Shown piece after piece: positions 56,312-64,000 of a stretch of DNA of 64,000 bases. Both the position numbers and the translations under genes were made by a program. Source of the DNA: Nicotiana tabacum (lineage: Eukaryota; Streptophyta; Magnoliopsida; Solanales; Solanaceae). The first letter of the stretch is position 1; the number at the start of each line of letters is the position of its first letter. The DNA is taken from the NCBI RefSeq assembly GCF_000715075.1, contig NC_134095.1, positions 44,990,806 to 45,054,805 of the forward strand. The letters are read 5' to 3'. Below the pieces are notes generated by a model. That model did not search any database and was not told the origin of the DNA. It saw only the letters and a program-made list of their open reading frames with translations.

Positions 56312-56895
56312 ACCCACATATAGTATAGAGTTTTCCCTGCCATTAGTAGTTCTATAACCTTTTCTCTTGGTTTTTTTTTTTATTGGTAGGGTTTGCGGGG
56401 AGGGGGTTGAGGGAGTCAAGCTTCTCGAATATGAGATTTATTGAAACAGAAGAATTTTAGATACTTCAAAGCAAGAATGAATAAACAAGATACTGTTGTT
56501 GTAGTAGTATATAATAATAGTCACTTGGGCGGGACTTCAACTTAAAATGTAGTCAGACGCCGCTTGACATGGTTATAAAGCGATATTATAGCATTTTCAA
56601 CTACTTCTCAAGCACAAAATGTTAAGTAATTCCTAGAAATTAGCATTCACGTTTATTTAGGTGAAAATTCACACAAGAAGATTGTAAACTCTAATACGCA
56701 AATTCTTATCTGGATTTATTGTTGCTTAGATGACTCTCAAATGAGTGCCTTAATACATACTCCCTCCGGTCTATTTTAATTGATTTTTTAGCTATTTTTC
56801 TTTGGTCCACAATATTTAATTTTTTCAAATATTAAGAAGGAATTAATTTCTTTTTTCTAAGATTGTCCTTGGAGTAAAGAGCCTAATAGTATTTG
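56312..56895. other. Spacer with a Stowaway-like MITE fragment
   Basis: From about 56760, CTCCCTCCGGTCTATTTTAATTGATTTT and GTCCACAATATTTAA are one half of a Stowaway-type MITE; the matching right end is not found before 56895. The remainder is AT-rich with a G-rich run GGGGAGGGGGTTGAGGG near 56396-56412. No gene. ATTTG (56891-56895) is the left target site of the following solo LTR. Confidence 0.55.
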
Positions 56896-59848
56896 TATCA
56901 CGACCCAAAACCGACCGTCGTGATGACACCTATTGTGGAACTAGGCAAGCCACTACTCAACCATCTCAACTCAGTAAAAGATTTGAAAATATATACGAAA
57001 GTAATTAATATTTAAGAAAAGCCTTTTTAAGACAGAAATAAATCTACAACGCAATACAAATCTCTCCTAAAAATCGAGTATCACTGAGTACACTGAGCAT
57101 CTATACCGGGATACAGCCTGCTATAAAGTCTAAGGAATAAGAACTCAAATGCAAAAAAAGATAATGAAGGAGAGTCAAGACCTACGAAGCCATGCAGCTA
57201 CCTCGATAGTCTCCCGAGATCCTGTCTCCTCACTCAGCAGCCGTCGTGATCGGAAGCACCTAGATCTGCACACGAGGCGCGGTGTGTAGCGTGAGTACAA
57301 CCAACTCAACAGATAACAAATCCAACCTTTGGACTGAAAGATAGTGACGAACTCAACCGGCACAATTCAATATAGAAATAACAGTGCAGAAACGTAGGCA
57401 TGCTTTTAAGTTCTATAGATAAGTAAAAACAGTAAAATAGATCAAATCTGAATGATATGAAGAATACAACTCCTCTACTTCTACATGCCAATGCACATGC
57501 TGTATGTGATGCACCATGTTGATAGCCTCATGTGCTCACACTCTCAAATGCTCAATCACTCAGTACTGTATATGGCTCATACATCCCAGAAAAGATCCAT
57601 CTCGGAATATATACATCACTGAACATCAGTCACCCAGTACCAAGTAAGGCCAATCCAGCCCGTGGAGAAGTTCCATCTCCAAATATATATAATATTTCGG
57701 ACAAGATCCATGTCCAGGGAATATCCATCCCTCAATATAATCATCACTCAGTGGGAGTGTGTGCAGACTCCGGAGGGGATCCTTTAGCCCAAGCGCTATC
57801 ATAAAATAGTATAACCACTGCGACGTGCAGCGCGATCCCATAAATGTCACTCATAATCAGGCTCTCGGCCTCACTCAGCCATCAATCTCTCTAGTCTCAC
57901 TCACGGGCTCACAATATCATGATATTAGCTCGAACACGATGATATGATGTATCAATAAATAACAATAGAGACTGAGATATGATATGAAATGAATGAATAT
58001 GACTGAGTACGGAATATCAATGAAACTAGTAAGTTAACAGCAAGAAACGACCACTATGGCTCCCAGCAGTACCAACATATAACCTAAACATGATCTCTAG
58101 CATGATTAACAACTCAATTACCTTATCACATGGCGAAAACACGGATACCAACAAGATACAACCATTATACAGTGCCATGGAATCGACCAGGTCATAATTC
58201 TCACGGTGCACGCCCGCACGCCCGTCACTTGGCATGTGAGTCACCTCAACACCACTCACATAACACATAATTCGGGGTTTCGAACCCTCAAAACCAAGTT
58301 TAGAAGTGTTACTTACCTTAATCCGAGAAAAACTCTACTCCAACACGCTTTTGCCTCCCAAATCAGCCTCCAAATGACTCGAATCTAGCCACACGCAGTA
58401 CAATACAATCAATACGGGCTAAAGGAATCAATTCTACGAGAAATTACGAAGTTATAACTCAAAAATCCGAAATCGGCTCAAAGCCGACCCCTAGGTCCAC
58501 GTCTCGAAATCCGACAAAGTCACAAACCCAGAATCCCATTCAACCACGATTCTAACCATGCCAAATTTACCAAAATCAAACATTAAATCGCCACTCAAAT
58601 CCCCAAAATCAACTCTCCAAATCCCTAGCCTCAAATCCCCAAATTTTTACCTAAAAACACACCTACTAGGTGGGAAAATCAATAGGGAACAAAAATACAT
58701 TGAATAAAAATAAACACAAGGAACTTACCTCAAGAATCCCCTCAAAACTCATCTCAAAAATCTCCAAAACCCGACCTCAAAATGTTAGAAATGGTGAAAA
58801 TATTGGAACCCTCACTTATATAGGTTCTCCCCAGGCTTTCCGCACATGCGACAACTTAGCCACTTCTGTGGCCTTGTAGGAGTGATAAAACGCTCGCTTA
58901 CACAGATTTCTCTGCATCCGCGGCTCCCACTTCAACTCTTGTAGACATGCTCCTGCGGACAACCATCAGTTTCTGCAGAGCCCAGCTACACCGGCCACTT
59001 CTGCTTCTACGACCCCTCTGCCGCATCTACGGTCACAAAGTTGCGTGAAAACCATCGCACCTGTGACCATCTGCTTCCTCGCCTCAAGCTCTGTATCTAC
59101 GTGCCCTCTCCGCATCTGCGAGCTTGCACATGCAGTTCCCCATCCGCAGGTGCGATTACACCAGCAGTCTTCAAACTTCAGCAGTCCTAAACTTCAACCC
59201 TTGATCTGTTAACCAGCCAAAATCAACCCGAGGCCCCCAGGACCTCAACCAAACATACCAACAAGTCCTAAAATACGATATTAACTTAGTAGAGCCTTCA
59301 TATCACTTCAAACAACATCAAAAACACTAATCACACCCCAATTCAAGCCTAATCAACTTTGAAATTTCCAAATTCTACAAACGATGTCGAAACCAATCAA
59401 ATCACGTCCGATTGGTTTCAAATTTTACAAAAAGTCACCAATGACACCACGAACCTACTCCAACTTTTAGAAATTCAATCTGACTACGATATCAAAAAGT
59501 TCACTCCCGGTTAAACTTTTCCAAAATTTCAACTTTCACCATTTCAAGCCTAATACTACCACGGACCTCCAAATCACAATCCGGACGTGCTCCTAAGTCC
59601 AAAATCAGTCAACGGAGCTAATAGAACCATTAAAACTCAAATTCGAGGTCGTTTACCCATAAGTCAATATCCGATCAACTTCTCCAACTTGAGCTTTCAA
59701 TTATAAGACTAAGTGTCTTAATTCACTCCGGAATCTCTCCGGACCCAAACCAACTAACTCGGTAAGTCATATAACAGCTGTAGAGCACAAGAGCAGTAAA
59801 TAGAGGTACGGGTCTATAACACTCAAAACAACCGGCTGGATCATTATA
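56896..59848 (-). mobile_element. Solo LTR of a gypsy family (2953 bp)
   Basis: Read on the minus strand from TATAATGATCCAGCC to GGGTCGTGATA; the family ends are TGTAA(T/C)GA... and ...GTCGTGACA, so both terminal dinucleotides have drifted. Flanks ATTTG (56891-56895) and GTTTG (59849-59853) match in four of five bases. Blocks such as GCAGACTCCGGAGGGG and GCCCAAGCGCTAT (57762 on) and CGAGGCCCCCAGGACCTCAACCAA (about 59230) recur in the LTR at 60840. There is no internal coding region. A GC-rich section with CGCATCTGCG-like words lies at 58830-59160. Confidence 0.88.
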
Positions 59849-59891
59849 GTTTGTTATATTTCAAATAAACAAAGTAAGGTTAATATGGTTA

Positions 59892-60199
59892 CACTACTAA
59901 AATATTACCAAAAAATGTCCACACCATACTAACCGAAATAGGTCGGAAGCGGAAATCGACCGAAATCGGTCGGAAAATATATAAATTGGTTACAAAAGTC
60001 AAATAAAAAATTTCACTTAAAGATACCGACCACTATCGGTCGGAAAAAGTGGTCCCACAATAAAGAACACTGATATGTCTAACTTATATACAAATTTCGA
60101 CCGATGTCGGTCGGAAATTGGTCAATCTTTGACGAAGACCTGGTCAGACTTGTATATTATCTATCAAAAAAAGTCTAATTAGAAAATTTCTAGTAAACT
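59892..60199. mobile_element. CACTA-like MITE with CGACCGATATCGGTCGG-type interior
   Basis: Starts CACTACTAAAATATT and ends near AAATTTCTAGTA, an approximate inverted match. Inside are several inverted motifs of the form CCGACC...GGTCGG (ATCGGTCGGAAA four times, in direct and inverted contexts), familiar from Solanaceae CACTA derivatives. A clean 3-bp duplication is not visible, so the boundaries are approximate. Confidence 0.5.
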
Positions 60200-60647
60200 G
60201 ACCGGCATTCATAAGGGCAGAAGGTAGGTAAGCAAGAAATCTCGGTATCTCTATCGAAAGAAAAGTGGGCTTATTGAATATCATATTGGTTTGGCTTTGT
60301 TCACTTTTATTTTATTAGCAGTAATGTTTTTGGCTGTCTTGTAGCTCTTTGTGAGCAGGTCTATGTACTTTTTTTTTATGGGTAAGGTTTTGACATCCTC
60401 CCCCTTAACCCCCCGGCGGGGGGCAGATGGAGTATTGACGAAGATGCTTGGGACTGAACACATCCCCCTTTACTTAGTAGGGCTTAGGAACGATGTTGGC
60501 AAATGATTGTTGAATATAGTTACTCACCTCACAGCTCTTGATTCAGAGTTAGCGTATAGGCCGACAAAAAATACTTTCCCGTTCAGAAATCTGAATCCTA
60601 TATTTGGGGCCTCGCATTTATGTCTACGTGAGGATTGAAGAACAAGG

Positions 60648-60839
60648 TGTCACTAGTAGACAAGGTGTAGGAAGGAGGAAAGCAGGGCTGCGAACTCACG
60701 TTATTCACGAGATGCCCTATTTGGGGCGTACTCACGTTACGCCAACTCACAAGGTGTGCGCCCTATTTGGAGGAAAGCAGGGCTGCGCTCTATTATTCAC
60801 AAGGTGTAGGGAGTAACGTGAGTACGCCAACTCAGTAAG
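60648..60839 (-). repeat. Reshuffled fragment of the gypsy LTR family
   Basis: Contains ACAAGGTGT four times, GGAGGAAAGCAGGGCTGCG twice (60673 and 60769 regions), and CTCACGTTA-type words. The end (60806-60839) parallels 61244-61278 of the LTR next door: AGGGAGTAA(C/T)GTGAGTAC. It therefore looks like the left part of an LTR of this family, now locally rearranged, continued to the right at 63775. Confidence 0.6.
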
Positions 60840-63774
60840 TGTCACGACATTAACCCCGAACCCGGTCGTGATGGTGCCTCTCGTGAAGACGAGGCCAACC
60901 AGACCTAAACAGAACACCTCTTGAAACAGTTAAATACCATAAATAGTTCTAAAATATGATATAATAGCCATAATTTGCGGAAATAACGATAAAATGGTAG
61001 AAACCATCCCGACACAGCCCAAACCGGGGTGTCACAAGTCATGAGCAACTAATAGATCTGGATACCGGTCTACTAGATACAAAATCCGATACAGAAGTTC
61101 AAGAACATGATAATAGTAAGATAAGGGAGGCATGGGGACTGCGGACGCCAACAACTACCTCGTAGTCTCCGAAAATACTGCCTGGACTGGAAGGATCAAC
61201 ACTCAGGAGCGGAATCTGCAATGCTTGAATCTGCACACACGGTGCAGGGAGTAATGTGAGTACTCCGACTCAGTGAGTAATAATCATAAATAATGACTGG
61301 AAGCAAGAAAACACGTAAACGCACAAAGCAATTCTATACCAAGCACTAAAATCACTTAATGCAGTAGATCAGTGAGGAAGTCAAATGAAATCTCTTTAAA
61401 CCAAGTAAAACAGGTAATTTAGCAGGTATATAACAAGTAGAAATCTGCCCCTCGGGCACAGTAACAATCACTCTGAATAGTATCAGCCCCTCGGGCTCAC
61501 TCTCAGTACAATATCAGCTCTTCGGGCTCACTCTAAAATCATGATGGGTACCCGCGCTCACTGTGGGGGTGCAGACTCCGGAGGGGTCCCTTACGGCCCA
61601 AGCGCTATATCAAGCCATTAGTTCTCATATAAAAGTATAAAAGTATATGAGAACTAATATAAGGTATCTGAGGCCCTCGGCCTCATATCACTCAGCATAT
61701 CCTCACATATGGCCCTTGGCCTTACTTAGTCCGAAAATCATCACAAGCCCCTTGGGCATTAGTAAAACATTAGTTCTCAGCTCAAAACATCATTTAGAAT
61801 TATCATTTAAGTATCAAAATTGAGTAAAAGTGGTTGAGTTTGTAAAACAGTAGATAGCAACAGGACTAAGTTCAAGTAATAAGTCAAACAGTGAGGAAAT
61901 AGTGATAAAATTCCCGAAGGGTTCAAATAGTTGGCACAAATCCCAAATATGGCAATCAACCCAAATCATGATGATAACAAATAAGTTTCAGTTAAATACA
62001 CGGTAAAATCATCAATCGGGACGGACCAAGTCACAATCCCAGCAGTAAACGACCCCACACTCATCTTCAAGCCCGTATCTCACCTCAATATAGCACTATG
62101 ATGTGCAATATGAGGTTTCAAACCCTCAGGACATCATTTAAAATCATTACTCACCTCGAATCGGTTACAACTCTAGCTCGCGACGTCTTTACCCCTCGAA
62201 TCGGCCTCCACGCGCGTCGTATCTATCCAAAATCAGAACGAATACATCACAATATACTAAGGGAGCAAAGCCCAAGTGAAAACAATCGAAAAATATCAAA
62301 AATATCGAAATTAGCAAAACCCGAGCCCCGGCTCCACTTCTCGAAACTCAAAAATTTTCACTTCATTAGATTCCTTATCACCCCACGAGTTCATACATAC
62401 CAAATGTTCTTAATTCCAACCTCAAATGGTCCTTCAAATCCCAACTCAAAAGTTCAAAATCCCAAGCCCTAGTTCTTCCATTTTTAGCTTATATTCCATG
62501 AATATCCAGGTTAATTTCACAATAGAATCACGTTTTAGGTTCAAAAATCTTACCTCCAATCAATTCTCCTTGAATCCCTTTTTAATCACCTTCAAAAAGC
62601 TCTCAAAATACTCATCTATGGAGGAAATATGGCTCAAAATTGCGGATGAAATGACTTATAAGCTTTCTGCCCAGTTCTGATATTCCTTCTTCGTGAACGC
62701 GGTCAAACACTCGTGTTCGCAATGCACAAATTTATCTTGACCAAATTTCCTTCTACACGATCGTGACCAAGGGCTCTCGAACGCGATACTTTAGACTCCT
62801 CAACCTACGCGAACGCGACCTTACACTGCGAACGCGATGTTTCCCTTTTCCAAACTATGCGAACGCGAGACCTCAGCTATGAACGCGAAGAGCAATGACC
62901 CCTGAACCACAAATCCTTATACGCGAACGCGGGAAGCTTCATGCGAATGCGAAGAACCATCTCACAGCCTTACGTGAACACGATGCCTCAAACGCAAAAG
63001 TGAAGGCTTAAGTTCATGCCTTCCAAATTCCTCCGACGCGATCACGACACAACCTACGCAATCGCGAAGGCCAAAATCTCTGCAACACCTGAACAGCAAA
63101 TCTGCAACTTCTCAAAGCCAAAAAATGGTCCGATTGACCATCTGAAACTCACCCGAGGCCCCCGAGACCTCAACCAAAAGAACCAACACATCCTAAAATC
63201 TCATTCAAACTTGTTCCAATCATCAAAACACCTCAAACAACACCAAATCCATCAATTCACATCGAATTCAAGCCTAAGTTTTCTAAAAACTTCCGAAATA
63301 TGCTTTCGATCAAAAACCCAACCAACCCACGTCCGAATGACCTAAAATTTTGCACACACGTCATAAATGACATAATGAAGCTACAACAACTCTCGGAATT
63401 CCATTCCGACCCTTCAATCAAATCTTGCCTATCAACCGGAAATTGCCAAAACACTAACTTCGCCAATTCAAGCCTAATTCTACACCGAACCTCCAAAACC
63501 AATTTCGATCACACTCCTAAGTCATAAATCACCCAACGGAGCTAACAAAATCATAAAAATTCCGATCCTAGATCATATGCAAATAAGTCAACTCTTGGTG
63601 AAACCTTTCAAATTCAAAGCTTTCATCTGAGAATGTTCTTTCAAATTCATTCCGATTTTCCTGAAAACCAAAACCAACGATCTACATCAGTCATAATACA
63701 TTATATGGGGCAAGTCATGCCCGAGAACTGGCGATCAAGTGTAAAAGCTCAAAACGACTGGTCGGGTCGTTACA
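60840..63774 (-). mobile_element. Solo LTR of the same gypsy family (2935 bp)
   Basis: Plus-strand text runs TGTCACGACATTAACCCC to GGTCGGGTCGTTACA, so on the minus strand TG...CA ends are intact. Perfect 5-bp duplications GTAAG flank it (60835-60839 and 63775-63779). It shares blocks with 56896-59848 along its length. A CpG-rich section with GCGAACGCGA words lies at 62695-63060. No internal region, PBS or PPT remains, so LTR-LTR recombination deleted it. Confidence 0.95.
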
Positions 63775-64000
63775 GTAAGTAACTAAAGTAAATAAGGTCT
63801 GAGTGCAGTGACGAGCAGTTAAAATCATATAATAAGTCTCAACAGAAATATCAAGTCAAATTCTGCAATTTAAAAGCTAGACATTTTGTAAAACTTCAGT
63901 TTCGATTAAAATTCTTTGAGAATATTTATCCAACATTTGTCAACAGAGGCTCAGCATAAAAAAAGAGTGAAAGTAAATTAAGTCATGAACAAGACCCTCG
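63775..64000 (-). repeat. Continuation of the interrupted host LTR (runs off the window)
   Basis: GTAAGTAACTAAAG... continues the LTR fragment that ends at 60839. Words such as AGTTAAAATCATATAATAAG and GACCCTCG at the end parallel the 61270-61500 region of the neighbouring LTR (CAGTGAGTAATAATCATAAAT ... CCCCTCGGGC). It stops at the window edge. Confidence 0.6.

Larger units (their letters stand above)
59854..60839. other. Spacer with CACTA-like MITE and LTR-derived fragments
   Basis: 59892-60199 is the MITE listed separately. 60200-60600 is unassigned; it has a GC hairpin CCCCCCGGCGGGGGG near 60409-60423. From about 60648 the text consists of short reshuffled repeats that end in AGGGAGTAACGTGAGTACGCC, matching the gypsy LTR at 61248. 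No gene was recognised. Confidence 0.5.

Noticed and set aside
62098..62680. ORFs of 84-124 codons in the solo LTR at 60840
   Set aside because: They fall inside a non-coding LTR, show no domain, and have no counterpart in the related LTR at 56896.

Overview
This window is plant nuclear DNA, almost certainly Solanaceae and most likely Nicotiana. The evidence is a Tnt1-like Ty1/copia element, a Solanaceae-type non-LTR tail with (TTG)n, Ogre-like Ty3/gypsy elements with LTRs of about 4.5-5 kb, and a two-exon dicot gene with GT/AG splice sites. I see one credible cellular protein gene. Nearly everything else is nested, decaying transposable elements. There is no bacterial, phage, CRISPR or organellar gene cluster.

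Layout. 1-1248: end of a gypsy-type LTR against the 3' end of a Ty1/copia element (RNase H remnant plus LTR). 1799-2910 (minus): the host gene, 329 aa from two exons, function unknown. 3785-5392: two MITEs; the second is PIF/Harbinger with TTA target duplications and still carries a readable transposase C-terminus. 5522-43552: a 38-kb footprint of one old Tat-lineage Ty3/gypsy element (element A) with its own LTRs, gag, protease, RT, dual RNase H and integrase in sense, and a five-exon-like antisense gene before the 3' LTR. Element A was interrupted three times: by a 4.6-kb solo LTR in its integrase (11199-15804, perfect CCAAT duplication), by an Ogre-like element B (17455-38252) downstream of pol, and by an unclassified repeat in the antisense gene's first intron (about 40258-41660). 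Removing these leaves a normal-sized Tat element of roughly 11 kb.

Element B has long LTRs, a PBS, an extra ORF1 upstream of gag, gag, a protease followed by a G-patch-like segment, an apparent PRO-RT intron, RT (YMDD), two RNase H domains, integrase, and a repeat-rich 3' region. Its 3' LTR and the adjoining part of element A are deleted at one junction. 43553-44763 holds no recognisable gene. 44769-49860 (minus) is a Tnt1-like copia element with GTTAC duplications. 50052-50305 is a Stowaway-like MITE. 50504-56311 is a second copia element with nearly identical LTRs but a badly decayed interior. 56896-59848 and 60840-63774 are two solo LTRs of one gypsy family on the minus strand, the second nested in another LTR of that family that runs off the window.

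The most interesting signals are RNA-structural. A tandem array in element B's 3' region is built of hairpins whose stems change in a compensatory way. A separate conserved hairpin motif follows pol in both gypsy element A and the unrelated copia element. Every pol and gag reading frame here is broken, so no autonomous element is present. The only gene I expect to serve the plant is the one at 1799-2910.
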